The position numbers and the translations under genes are program-made. 64,000 nucleotides of DNA from Rattus norvegicus (lineage: Eukaryota; Chordata; Mammalia; Rodentia; Muridae), in the NCBI RefSeq assembly GCF_036323735.1, contig NC_086021.1, positions 131,771,476 through 131,835,475 on the forward strand, in the 5' to 3' direction. The notes beneath the pieces were generated by a model. The model was not told the DNA's origin. It searched no databases and saw only the letters and a program-made list of their open reading frames with translations. Below, piece after piece: positions 52,591-64,000 of this stretch (its first letter is position 1; the number at the start of each line of letters is the position of its first letter).

Positions 52591-52834
52591 CCACACCTTT
52601 TGAAACTAAACTCAATATTAAATCAGAATACTTTCTTGACAGCACTGGGTTACCTAATTAAAGCATCAGCTTTAGGTAGCTCTGATTCTTCACCAGGGCT
52701 GGAACTTAACAATGACAAATCAGGAATGGTCAAGAGAGTGTTATTTTCAAAGTGGATATCCTGAAAAGTCACCACAGACATCCACAGAGGCACAGCACCG
52801 TTACAGGTAAGGCATCCCCCGCCTCCCTGTAAAC

Positions 52835-52940
52835 TCAGAATACTTGGGTTTAAATCCTGTCTATACCACTCAAAGGTATGAGATCTGGGGTAAATCATAA
52901 AATTGTCTGATTTCTAGTTTCCATGTTTTTAAAAACAAAT
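52835..52940 (+). mobile_element. MIR SINE remnant
   Basis: ACTTGGGTTTAAATCCTGTCTATACCAC followed by a GGGTAAATCATAAAATTGTCTG-like segment matches the MIR core order. Confidence 0.55.
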
Positions 52941-52949
52941 AATAAAATC

Positions 52950-53080
52950 AGCTTGAGTGATGGCTCAGTAGTCGTTAAAGGTACTGATTTGCTGAGGACC
53001 TGAGTTCAGTTCCTGATACCAATGTCAAGCAACTCACAACCCCATGCAACTCCAGCTCCATGGGCATCTGGGGACAGATA
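52950..53080 (+). mobile_element. B2/B3-family SINE, plus strand
   Basis: The GTGATGGCTCAGTAGTCGTTAAAG head, then GGACCTGAGTTCAGTTCC and CAACTCACAACC, is the B2-family pattern, moderately diverged. Confidence 0.8.
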
Positions 53081-53224
53081 GGGCTTTGTCTTTAATTCCT
53101 TACAGTAAATAGGGCTAGCATTGTGTTGGTACATGAGATCAAGTATATACAAGGGGAATTGAGTTTCCTCAGATGATGGCTTTTGTCTGAGGTTGTGATT
53201 TCTGTAATCAATAGAGGGGTGTCC

Positions 53225-53585
53225 TTGTTAAGTTTTTATAAACTTGACACAAAGTAGAGTCCAGAAGAATCCAGAATGAGAAAATGCACCCATCTGGTTG
53301 CCTGTATACAAGCCTGATAGAGGAAAGCCTAAACCACTAAAAAAGCAGTGGGACCAGTGGTCCTGCATTGCATTAGAAAGCAGTTAAAGCAAGCCGTGGA
53401 GAACAAGCCAGTAAGCAGCACATCTCCTTTGCTACTGCTTCACTTCCTGCATCTAGTTTCCTGACCTGCTTGAGTTCCTGCCCTGGCTTTCCTCAGTGAT
53501 AGATTATAATTGGGAGAGGCAAGTCAAATATTCCCTAAGTTGCTTTTGGTCATGGTAATAGAAATCTTACTTGGACAAGGCGTTA
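53225..53585 (-). mobile_element. Rodent hAT-like (URR1-type) repeat
   Basis: Text such as TTTTTATAAACTTGACACAAAG, AAGCCAGTAAGCAGCAC, TTGCTTTTGGTCATGGTAATAG and ACTTGGACAAGG is characteristic of an abundant rodent non-autonomous element. I place it in the URR1 hAT group (family name from memory). It is in the opposite orientation to the copy at 60205-60540. Confidence 0.6.
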
Positions 53586-55687
53586 TAGTCAGTGAACATA
53601 CCCATCAATATACAGTACAAAATACATTCTATGGTTTGTGTCTGTCTCCTTGGTAATCTTAGAGATGTTGACAGGCTGCTGTGGCCCAAGGCTATTGTTA
53701 TTTCTAGCAGGCACTGTTACCTGATGTTTGCCAACAGAGTATCCATAGAATATTAGGATGATTTTCTGTGATAAATTAATGTACAAACTATAAGACATTT
53801 AAGATGCTCATTTTTCTACTGAAACTCTACCCTTTTAAATAACAGACACTGAATTACCACTAGAAGCAAAGACTAGAAAATACTAGGGTCATCGTCACCA
53901 GGGTTTCAGGAAAAGCTCCACGGGCTCAGTAAGGACAGAATCAGGTTTTCAAGTACAGTAGGTTTTCAGTTAAAAGGTTTGGCTTTGTACTAGCCACATA
54001 ACAAGCACATTTCTTTATGCAGTTCAATAGGTCATTGGTCTTAAGGTGCATTCATTGAAAATAAAGTTTAAAAGTGTGTGTGTTCTACATATACTACACA
54101 CAAAAATATGGTGTGTACTGCCCCACAACAGTTCATTTCAACATGCTCAGAACCAATACAGCTCTCCTGAACTTTGTATTTAAGAATATGAGGAAAGCTC
54201 TCAAACTCAGAGTCTTTCCTGGTCCTGGTGGACTGGCCAGGTCTTCTGTACTAAGCTCATGAATGTTTGCATGCTAGACAAGTCTTAGCTGTCTGACACC
54301 CAGTTTATCAAAGCTTGTCAGTCCTGACTTGGTCTTTATGTATGAAGATGACACAATTGAAATTCATACTCATGCCTGTTTCATTGGGCCAAAGGAGCAA
54401 TTGCCAAGGGCCTATCGAGTCATTAAAGTTGAATGACTGGCAGTTCTTATGCTAGTGTGGCTGTCAGCCATCTACCCAAGGGAAAGGACAGCACTACACA
54501 CTGTCTCATTTTAGGAAAGTAGGGGGGGGGCGAATGGATAATGAACCAGGGATCTTTCATTATAGATGTCCTATGTCTAGAATGATGCTAGGCTTATACA
54601 CCATGATATAGCCTCAGACTGAAACTTCAATTTTTAAAACCTCTTTAACATATTATACTCTATGTTTTTGAAGCAAGAGGAGTTTTCAGTGGTTGTTACA
54701 ATATGCAGACATCAGTTGAGCTCTGAGTTATCTTCAAGAACTCATACAAGCCTGGGTTTCATAGACTCTGTACATTTCTGTTTGGAGCTTGAATCCAGAC
54801 AAATATAGAAGCTAAAGATTCTTAAACTTACAATAAGCAAATGGATGTTGTTATGGACTCTGTTGCTTTGAAGAAAATCTGAGATGTTTTGGGGGGCAGG
54901 GAGTAGACAACCTTGCCTATTTGGTATTTGTCTGACCATGTTGTTAAGTTCCCAAGCCAAGGCTGACCTATTTTTTTTCTCAAAGGCATCTATTTAGAAG
55001 TCCAGCATTTGACGCTGAGAATTTGGCAAAGAAAGTAATAGCCTAGTTTAAACCTTTCATAAATAAAGAAAAATAAACTATAAAATAACGTGTTTTGATT
55101 TATTAGCATAGAAAATTATTTACAGAAGTGCTTTCAATGTTAATGATCATGTGATGGATAATATTTTTATAATATAATGTATGTATATAATTAGACATTT
55201 AAAATTATATGAGGAACACAAAATACATCATAAATTACTTGTCTCCACTCTCCTAAGACGTAACAGACGTTAATTGCTTTGTGTGCATGTGTGTGATAGC
55301 AGATGATAGAAATTTTAATTGATAGAAATTTAATTCATACATCTACAACTATATATTTCCTGTGTATATATTTGAACATTATTTAAATTAAAATTTGCTT
55401 AAATTAATATAAGGCAATACCTGAAAATAACCAGGTCACTCTATATTGTGTATCTGTGCTTGTGTATACTTACAGACTTTCCTGTTTTCCTTAATGGCTA
55501 CATAGTATCTGCTACAAAAATATCTAATACATAAATTAGTCAGTCAGTGCGGCCAATTTCTAAAGCATGCATAAAATTAAAATTTATTTTCCAACGTTGT
55601 TTTCATCCATTGATTTAAAAAAGCCTAATTTTCTAAGAAAATAATAAGAATAAGAATATATTTTATATTAAAATGCACACATGCATA
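53586..55687. other. AT-rich sequence, no gene recognised
   Basis: Only short ORFs occur. There is a G8 run near 54524 and a very AT-rich block at 55060-55680. Confidence 0.45.
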
Positions 55688-55747
55688 TGTGCGTGCGTGC
55701 GTGTGTGTGTGTGTGTGTGCGCGCGCACGCACGCACGTGCACGCACA
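55688..55747 (+). repeat. Alternating (GT)n/(GC)n/(CA)n tract with dyad symmetry
   Basis: GTGCGTGCGTGCG at the left and CGCACGCACGCAC at the right are reverse complements, separated by a GT/GC run. The whole stretch alternates purine and pyrimidine. Confidence 0.95.
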
Positions 55748-58700
55748 TTTTCTTTAGATACCTGACTCCAACCTGATAAACTTATGGCTGTGAATCTTTT
55801 ATTGTATAAAAACAGCAAACCATTCAAAGGCCAGAGTTGACAATCATCATAAAGGCACAGCCATGCAAGGTTTTTACTTTCTATTGTGACTTTGAATTAG
55901 AATGGAAACCATTTGGCTAAATGTATGTATAACTTGGGGTTTGTATTATATTCTCATTCTCAAGGAGGTAACACTAGGAAAGGGAACAAAGAACCAACTA
56001 CTGAGTGGGTTTTCTGTGCCAAGGACTGAGTTAGATGTTGGCATATACAGTAAAGGGTTATTGTTATTGATTATTTAATAATTAACTTCCTGAAGTTATT
56101 TACAGGCACCATGAGACAGATATTGCAAACAGCCAAGGCTTTCATTGTGTCCTTAAAGGTACACTAATCTTTCGCAATTTTATTCCTGTATTTCAGACCA
56201 AACTGAAGAGAAAGTTGGTAATGTTAGGGTGAGAATGATGGCTTGATGTTTGTTAAACTGTATAGGTCCTTACCAAAAAAAAAAAAAAATAAAGCAAGAA
56301 AGATAGAAAGAAAGAAAGAATGTTTTAAGTGTATCTAGAAATCAAGCTATTCATGCAAACCAAAAGTCCTGGCAAATTTTAATATCTGCCTTGTTAATAA
56401 TTGTGGACACCAGACACAAAGCAGACAAGAGTAGAGTGTCCTCAGTGTCATTAAGAAATAGGCACACTCTTCCTTGGGCATGGCCCTACAGCACTGGCAT
56501 GTTTCTCTACTGATGCTGGGTGTTATCTTCTGGGCATCACTCCATTGACTGCTCCTGTGAGAGCCTTTGGGAATTTTCACTTAAGAAGATAAGAAAGAGG
56601 TTACCCAGTGAGACCTTCCCGCTTCCAGTCTACTCATTTATCTCTGATAGTGACATTCTCACCTGAAATTCAAAGCATGAATGACTCTAAGCCCAGGCTT
56701 AGAGGACAGGAAGGATTCCATAAATGATACTGACTGCTATAATGATCACTGTTATTGATATTTTACTGTTGACTATTCAAGCATTCCTCATTTTTCTTAA
56801 TAAGAAACCAACCAACACACTTCACATGTCTGCTGCCAAATACGTAAAATAACATTTCTTTTATACGTGCCTTCCGGCACTCCTCTTTACATCCTTGATG
56901 ATATGGCGTGACATTTTAAATCTTTACCTGTTTCTGATGAGTCTATAATCACCCTACAAATCTCATTCCAAAAGATGCAAGTGCCCTCCAAAGGATGATG
57001 GAATGTGGCAAGAGACTCTGTGAAGATGCCGTCAGATCTTTCCTGAGCCCCAGCTGGTGGGGCTCAGCTACCCCTGCCACTGTGCTCCTCTCTGGAAAGC
57101 ACATTGCAAGCTGCCCGGCTGATGTCATGTATTCAGAAAGTATTTCCCTACCTGATATTACCCGCCCCCTTCACACTCCCTCTTCCTTTCTTGCCTTCCC
57201 AGTTTAAAAGGCACTAGAGTTTAGAACTGGAGCATCCAGCGAAACCTGCTGTGAAGAAAATGTTCTTCATTTAGGGCACAGCAACTTAAATAATTAAAAT
57301 TTCAGTGGCTCAGTTGAAGCAGTCGTATTTCAAGTGCAGAAGAGACTGTACCATGTGACACACAGGATAGGACAAAGGCTCGGCAGAACACTTCCTTCAT
57401 GACATGAAAGTCTGTCGAGCATTAACTTAAACGTGAATATCCAAATGGCTTGAGGCTCGTACAGAACAAAACACTGCTGGTTTTACTCATTCTGAGACAG
57501 TCTAGAAGACCCTAACCAGTATTCTTTGATTCCATGTTGGCCAGGGATTCCCAGGAGAAAGGGCAGAGGGTTCTGGGAAGTCCAATGTTGGTAGTGAAGT
57601 TTGGATCCTTTCTTCCACTACATATATTTTCAGTCAGCCCACCTCTGACATGCTTGCACCGTTAGTTGCCTCCACGGTTTTCTCTTAATTTCAAAATTCA
57701 TATATCCCATTAGACTTCATTTATTTTTAAGCCTCGCTGCAAAATCAATAAAGGACTTTTGTGGCATGCCTAGCATTGTTCAGTGAATGACAAGGTTTGG
57801 GGACAGTTTATAAGAAAATGACAGGCTGTGGCAGAAGATCTTTGCCACAGAGATACTCACAATGTGGTGCTGTGTGCTGTGATCATCTGTGAGGTGCTCG
57901 GTAGGTAATTTGTTGATATCGATGTACTGTCAGCAATCGCAAGTGGTTCTTTTATTTTAAGAAATTAAAAGAGTCTATGTTCCTGGGATTGTAGTGGGTT
58001 TCTCGTTTGTATTCTACCTTGCTCTCCTGAGTAGGAAGCAGGTACTAAGGACTTGGTGCCTGTCACACTGGTGGTCGCTGCTACACACTTTGGCATGTTT
58101 CTGAGATTGAACTATTGATCAAATGTCACCCATGTGTGTCACTAAGGAAAAAATTGTGAAAAGCATTGCAAGCAATGTGATGTCAGGCTATTTTGAAGAT
58201 GGCTGGAGCCCGGGCAATGCTCCTTTCATTGTCTGAAGCTTGCTGGGGTGGAGGGAGAGGGGGGAGGGCTGGCAGACATTAAATACTCTATAAGGATAAA
58301 AAGTTGTCCAAAATGAATGTCTTTTCCTGGTAAACTAGCTCTAGGATTCGGTTATTCAGGATTCTGTTATGCCTCCACAGGGAAGGTGAGAGAATGGGTG
58401 AGTGCTGGTGGGTTAGGACAAAGTTGAAAGCAGCCTGTGAAGGTGCACAGGAGAACCTTAAATGGAAAAGGTCGCCGGGCCATATCCGAAGGTCAGAACG
58501 TCGTGCAGTACTGCCAGTGGCATGCGTAACGATTGTTTAGCTGAGGGCCCCAAATGCAAGCAGGCTGTTTTGAAAGGCACTGTGTTTGGAATACACATAA
58601 TGAGGGAATTTGGCATCTGTTCTTGTCTGGCTTCTTTACTTACGAGGAGAATAGAATTGTTAAAGGAAGATGACGCACCAGCACCACTCACTGGATACTG

Positions 58701-60204
58701 TGGTCTGTCAGCCCTGATACACATGACCACTGTTTACATGAAGGTTCATCCTGAAGAAAGCTGCAGCCTTTTGTGGCCCAGTTTGCATAGGTCAACTGCA
58801 CTAGAAGACACACACTTCTTAGTACTTTCAGGAAAGTCTTCGGAGCAAGTTTTCAAACGTGGCTCACTAGCACAAAGGCCCCGTCAGACCTGACTGCTGG
58901 AGGAAAGAGAGGTTTGGCTAATGCGGCGTCATCTTCCCATTTAGTTTGTCCTTACTTTGCTGACAGTTACATGGATTTAAAAGCCCGTTAGAGACGCTCG
59001 TGCTCTGTCGGTGAGCAGTGCAAACACACCAGCTGATGACTGCTCGATAAACAGATTAAGTTTCATTTTAGACAGGAATAGGGTTTCACTTATTTAGAAG
59101 CTAATTATAAATTGGAACTATATTCCCTTTGATGGACAATTCAATTGCATTTAAATTCAAATTAACATCTGCTGTGTATGTTTTATATTGTGCGATCTAC
59201 CTGGATTTAGACAGAGCTATTCAAGATCTGTGGCTATAGCGTCTTTGTTCTCTGAAGTGTTTTTAAAGGAAAAAAGAACATTCTCTGAACCCTTGTTATT
59301 GCAACCAGCATGTAGCTGTCCTTGAACATTAAAGGATGCTCTTTCTGGTTGAGATGCATATGAAAGGGGGTTGTGCAAACTAGCACAAACACAGTTTACT
59401 TACTACAAAGGTAAAGGCTGTTAGAAAAGTTGGGAATTTTTCCAATAATAAATATATTTTCAATGACAAACACACAGAAGCCATCATTATATCTTTATCA
59501 GATATTTTCTTATTTGAATTTAGTAGATATATATGTGTATATATGCATAAACAGACTTCAATTGTCTGTATATAGGAACTTTACTCATACTTGATATAAA
59601 TAAATAATGTTCAAGACATTTATCTATGAGTAGGTATATATATTTATCTGTAATTAGTTCCTCAAGATTTTATAACTGAATGAAATTAATTAATTGTAGC
59701 TTGGTTTTTGTACACTTTGCTTTTTCCTGAGCAAATCTCATTTACCTACATAAAGCCATGGTCTTGTCGACTGTGAGAAGTTGCTTGAGTAGGCCATCAA
59801 GGGCCTGAAGAGTGCTTGTAAGGTACAATGACTGACAGAAAGGTTGATGCCCAAGGGCCACTACAAAGTTGTTGTCAACTTGGAAATGTTATGTTTTAAG
59901 ATTAGTTTTAAGATTAGAATCACAAACCTGCCATTCTCCCCACAGTATTCAGGCTAACTTTATAAAAAGACAAGAATTCTTATGTCATGATATACTGTCA
60001 GTAATATAGTTCTGATGTTTAATTTATAGCTGTCACTATTATTCATTCTGTTTTGTAAAAAAAAAAATAAACCAACGCAAAATGATGTATTATATTATTT
60101 GAGACTATTTTAGTATAAATCATCATAACATTATTTTAAATATACAATAGATTTACATGAATATATACTAAGATACCAAAATCTTTGAATTGGTAAGTAT
60201 TGTA
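55748..60204. other. Low-repeat sequence with conserved-looking blocks
   Basis: 55985-56150 may contain an old MIR/L2 piece (TTTTCTGTGCCAAGGACTGAG). 57200-57480 and 58900-59340 are repeat-free and look constrained. The latter has GCTAATTATAAATTGG, TTCAATTGCATTTAAATTCAAATTAAC and relatively many CG dinucleotides for AT-rich DNA. A 143-codon plus ORF (58462-58893) overlaps a 90-codon minus ORF (58458-58730); neither is recognised. AT-rich sequence continues to 60.2 kb. Confidence 0.4.
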
Positions 60205-60540
60205 ATTTTATTTCTGTTGCTATGATAAAACATTCTAAACAGAAGCAACCTGGGGGAAGAAATGGAGTTATTTGGCTTATAATTTTAGGTCTCAGTCCAT
60301 CCATGAAGGAAGTCAGTGCAGGGGTTTAAACAGGAATTCAAGGCAGGAACCATGGGGGAATGACTAGGAGTGGTTCCACCCAGAGTGAGCTGGTCTCCCC
60401 TGCATCAATTAACAGTTAAGAAAATTCTTCACAGATAGGTGCACAGGCAAGTTTGATCTAGGAAAGATCTCAATTAAATTTTTTCTACTCAGTGAACTCT
60501 AGGGTATGCCAAGTTGACAATCAAAACTAACCAGAAAAAC
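60205..60540 (+). mobile_element. Rodent hAT-like (URR1-type) repeat
   Basis: TTGCTATGATAAAACATTC, GTCTCAGTCCATCCATGAAGG, GGTTCCACCCAGAGTGAGCTGG and the end CAAGTTGACAATCAAAACTAACCAG match the repeat seen inverted at 53.2 kb. No transposase is encoded. Confidence 0.65.
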
Positions 60541-60611
60541 AAACACTGATTTATTAATTTGCAAAATATGGCTTCAGAATATATGATATATAATCTTCTT
60601 CATCTTTAACC

Positions 60612-61140
60612 ATTCTTTTTCATTGGTTATTTTATTTATTTACATTTCAAATGTTAACCCTCTTCCTGGTAACCCCTCTGCAAACCCCCATCCCATTTCT
60701 GCCCTATGCTTCTATCAGGGTGCTCCCCCACCTACCCACCTATTCACTCCTGCCTCAATGCCTGAGCATTCGTTTATGTTGGAGCATTGAGCCTTCACAG
60801 GACCAAGGGCCTCCCCTCCCACTAATGCTAGATAATGCTATCCTCTGCTGCATATGCAGCTGGAGCCATAGGTCCCTCTGTGTACTCTTTAGTTGGTGTT
60901 TTAGTCCTTGGGTGCTCTGTCTAGAGGGTCTGTTTGATTGATATTGTTTTTCTTCCTATGGGATTCCCTAACTCCTCCACTGGGGTCCCCATGCTCAGTC
61001 TAATGGTTGGCTACAAGCATCCACATCGGTATTGGTCAGGCTCTGGCAGAGGCTCCCAGGAGGCATCTATTTCAGGCATCTGTCAGCAAACACTTCTTTA
61101 CATTGGCAATAGTGTCTGGGTTTGGTGGCTGCATATAGAG
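60612..61140 (-). mobile_element. L1 3' UTR fragment, minus strand
   Basis: Starts with the T-rich complement of an L1 tail (TTATTTATTTACATTTCAAATG), then reads antisense L1 3' UTR text (CAGGACCAAGGGCCTCCCCTCCC; CAGGCTCTGGCAGAGGCTCC). It is truncated before ORF2. ORFs of 96 and 116 codons on plus are antisense artefacts. Confidence 0.9.
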
Positions 61141-63061
61141 CCTAGTAAAAGTGAGTGCAGACAGGGTACATTGTTCCAAATCCCTCCAAACCTCCCTGTC
61201 CAGCATCTCAATTTCCCAGGAAGTGTTACACATTCTCTAACAGACCATCTTCTCAATAAAGTACCTTTAATTTTTTTCTGTTGATGCTCAATAGGTTCCA
61301 TGAAAGTTCCAATGAAGAAACGAAGGTAGACTGAAGAGTCGCTTGAAGCTGTCTGGGCCAGTGGCTCACAGTAGGGCATCTGTTTAATTAACAGTAACCT
61401 AGAGCACTGTCCTCGGTCTTGTGGAGTTGGGACCAGTACATCTCAGATCACTAAAACTGTTTCTGGAGGCTAATTCAAATTGGCAAAGACCTCAAAACAA
61501 ACATACACACAAGCACAGAATTCTGAGTAGGGTGTTTAAAGTTTGTCTTCTGGCTTGTTGTTTTCGGTGGTGGTGATGATAATTTGTAAGAGGAATTTCT
61601 GCTGCTACATATGGCATGATATTCCAATTGCGCAGTCTGAATGTGAGACAACTAAAGAAAAAGTCAGTGATGTTGAAGACAAAGAAGCAGCAGCTTGGTT
61701 ACAAATTACGCGCTAACAGTAGGGAGGGATTTAATGTTCGTGCAAAGGTCAGGTCTAATTATTTGATGTTCAGAGGGCTTCTGCAAAGCAGTAGGAAAAC
61801 CAAAACAAAACAGAAGTCATGAAAAAGATGGACAAAAGACAAATACCTGAAAAATGAAAACAATTCTTGAGTAAACAAGCTCCAATGAAAATGTCAGATA
61901 TCACCTGCAGGTAACTTTTATTCCAGGTTGGGAAGCTTTAAAAAATATGATACAATTTAGCACTAGCAAGGACATAAAGAAAGAGCTACATAGATCTGGA
62001 AATATGTACCTCACCCCTAATTCCCATGTCGAAACCCTGATTCTAAGATTGTAATGATATCAGAAAGTGGAGCCACAGTGTGATGTGGCCATGAGTCTTC
62101 ATGAATGGATTAACATCCTATACAAGAAGCACAAGCGACATCCATCTGATCAGGGATGGAAGGCAGTAAGGAACCGTTCGTACTTATTCAGCATGCCACT
62201 GATGTTGGTATCCGTTATGAGTCAGCTAAAATGGTTACTATTGGATATTATAGTGTTGCAAGTCAGATGGATGCCTGGGGAGCCACAAAGTAAACAGTGA
62301 AATAATCATGTATGTAATTATTTTTGGCAGAGGACCGTTTTAATGTAATCCTGTACAAATACAGCTCTTAAGTCGGAGGCTTGGGCCCTTCCCATCTCCC
62401 TTTGCCCTGTGTGTATCTACTTGTGTGCCTGCCTCCATGTAGCCGGTGTGAAGTCTCCATGTGTACCTGTGCCTATGTGTTTGCCTGCCAGTGTCACCCT
62501 GCCTAGTGCTCCTCCCCTGGTGTGAATAAAGTTTTTCTCATCTCCATACAACTCCTCTCCATCTTTTTAACCTCTCAGTCTCCCTGTGGCCATCTTTCTC
62601 CCCTGACATTTGCGCATGAGACTCACAAAACTTTGGTCCCTGCTCCTCTCTAGAATACAGAAGCCAGGGTATAGGATCTGTAAAGAAGCACTGCTGGCAA
62701 TTTGTCAGTGGATTTTCCAACCTGTAGAACACTGACAGATACATCCCTGCTGTGAATAAGCCAGCAGTTTGTGGTATCATATTATAACACTGTGAATGCC
62801 CTAAGCCATCTCAGACTGTATGGTAGGAGCAGTAAGCTACTGCAACGTTTTGAAAGGAAATTTGTCATTACTAAAATTCTTTATTTTAATTAGTTTAACC
62901 TGTGGCATATTTGACACCAAAGCTTTACCTTCTAAGAGACACGTTAAAAACAAGCTTGCACAAGAAGATGAATTGAGAAAGGGTACCTTGAAAAAGAAAA
63001 TCATTAGAAAATAGGAAAACCACCGCAGTGGAGCCATAAGTAAATGGATCTAATGTATTGA
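61141..63061. other. Unassigned sequence, possible MLT1-like LTR remnant
   Basis: 61995-62110 (ATTCCCATGTCGAAACCCTGATTCTAAG, then GAGTCTTCATGAATGGATTAAC) resembles an ancient MLT1-type MaLR LTR, weakly. A GTGAATAAAGTTTTTCTC polyadenylation-like signal lies near 62521. No exon is recognised. Confidence 0.4.
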
Positions 63062-63195
63062 ACAAAATGCTTTTCACCTGTAGTCACATCAGTAATGAGG
63101 CTGAGGCAGAAGAATCTTACGTTAGAAGCATAAAGTAGGTCTTCATTAGGCTACATAGAGAGACTGTTTTAAAATATTAAACAAAATAAAATAAA
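63062..63195 (+). mobile_element. Degenerate B1-like SINE
   Basis: GCTGAGGCAGAAGAATCTTACG and AGGCTACATAGAGAGACTGTTTTAAA followed by an A-rich tail follow the B1/PB1 layout at high divergence. Confidence 0.55.
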
Positions 63196-63236
63196 TAAAT
63201 GAGAGATAATAGAGATGCTATTAGTTAAAATATGAA

Positions 63237-63320
63237 TTGTGTGTCATGTGTGTGTGATATGTGCGAGTATAGTGTGTGTGTATGTGTGCATGTGTGTGTG
63301 TGTGCATGTGTGTGTGTGAA
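63237..63320 (+). repeat. Imperfect (TG)n repeat
   Basis: TG-rich with TATG/CATG interruptions. Confidence 0.9.
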
Positions 63321-63809
63321 TGTATTTTTTTAAGCGTAGATGACAGTCCTGTAAGATGTACTATGACCTCTTTATGTTTGACTGTGATGCTCTTCCACTG
63401 GAACGTAGAGGGAAAATATCTTAGTTGGTCATAACATGAGTCAATATACTCCTACGACACTGCTTGAGGATCTAACCACTGTCTAGAAGATTGTTTCCAG
63501 AATGTGACTCACGACCTAAACTTGGGCACACAATCTGTTGTGGTCGGAGGCTGCCTGGAGTGATGAAGCATCGCTAGCGTCAGATGAAGGCGCACCCTTT
63601 CTCCATTCTGCTTACTACACCACTGATGCTTCTGCCGCCTTCAGAGGCTGATGGAGCACGACATCCTCCCTCAGTTTAAACTCCGTGATAGACAAAGCAA
63701 TAGATTCCTGGAGATCTTGCTCTGGGTTGAACATGGGAAGCTGAAAATGCGAATGCTTTGATCCCTGCTGCATGCTGGACGCTGACCCAATTCTTCACTA
63801 CCCTATTGG
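63321..63809. other. No feature recognised
   Basis: Unique-looking sequence. 63540-63680 carries several CG dinucleotides but no island-scale density. Confidence 0.45.
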
Positions 63810-63975
63810 ATCTTCAGGCTAACCCAGTGAAACAAACATTTTATCCTGCATCTCATAAAACAGGAACTAGAATCAGAGATTTTTAAGAAACACTAGCAAG
63901 GCTGTGTTCTCATCATGAGAGAAGCAAAGTTCAAATCCAGGTCTGTGTGGTGCCCACACTTATGACTGTTCTACC
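63810..63975 (-). mobile_element. MIR SINE remnant, minus strand
   Basis: CATTTTATCCTGCATCTCATAAAACAGGAAC and CAAAGTTCAAATCCAGGTCTGTGTGG resemble the reverse complement of the MIR core. Confidence 0.5.
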
Positions 63976-64000
63976 CTGCTGCATGCTGCCGGACTCCAGG

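Noticed and set aside
60651..61284. 96- and 116-codon plus ORFs
   Set aside because: Antisense L1 3' UTR fragment and its edge.

Overview
This window is mammalian nuclear DNA, almost certainly from a rat (Rattus). It holds two nearly consensus ID-type SINEs (BC1/tRNA-Ala derived), a very young rodent LINE-1 with an intact 1275-codon ORF2, rodent MaLR (MT/ORR1-type) LTRs, B1/B2/B3/B4-type SINEs, Lx-type L1 fragments and many long CA/GA/GGAA microsatellites. I recognise no host protein-coding exon. The only intact long reading frame is L1 ORF2. The window looks like an intergenic or large-intron segment.

Layout. 1-6.05 kb: a young sense-strand L1 running in from beyond the left edge, with a one-base frameshift in ORF1 and an open ORF2. 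6.05-8.07 kb: the 3' third of an older L1 into which the young one appears to have inserted. 8.1-14.0 kb: mostly unassigned AT-rich sequence with a 10-bp tandem repeat and a GGAA/GGCA microsatellite. 14.0-24.5 kb: a dense retroelement graveyard. It contains a MaLR LTR with internal sequence, a minus-strand Lx L1, a very old sense L1 interrupted by at least four later insertions, and a twin-primed (5'-inverted) L1 with a visible target-site duplication. 24.5-29.7 kb: unique sequence, a 103-bp tandem duplication inside a rodent repeat, and an ID element with an 11-bp target-site duplication and an expanded GAAA tail.

29.9-31.1 kb: an abrupt GC- and CpG-rich island with GC boxes and plausible splice donors on both strands. 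It is the best candidate for a real host promoter here. 31-64 kb: mainly low-repeat, AT-rich sequence. It includes blocks rich in homeodomain/octamer-like words and scattered SINEs, including MIR remnants. It also has a second ID element with a 16-bp duplication, a MaLR LTR carrying a minisatellite, two hAT-like rodent repeats in opposite orientation, and a strongly alternating GT/GC tract with dyad symmetry.

The two L1 proteins would act together: ORF1p as RNA-binding chaperone and ORF2p as endonuclease/reverse transcriptase. ORF1 is broken here, so the copy should not be autonomous in cis, although ORF2 could still be expressed. I found no convincing undescribed biological system. The items most worth a second look are the CpG island, the ORF2-intact L1, the twin-primed L1, the 171-codon orphan ORF at 51.3 kb and the conserved-looking noncoding blocks.
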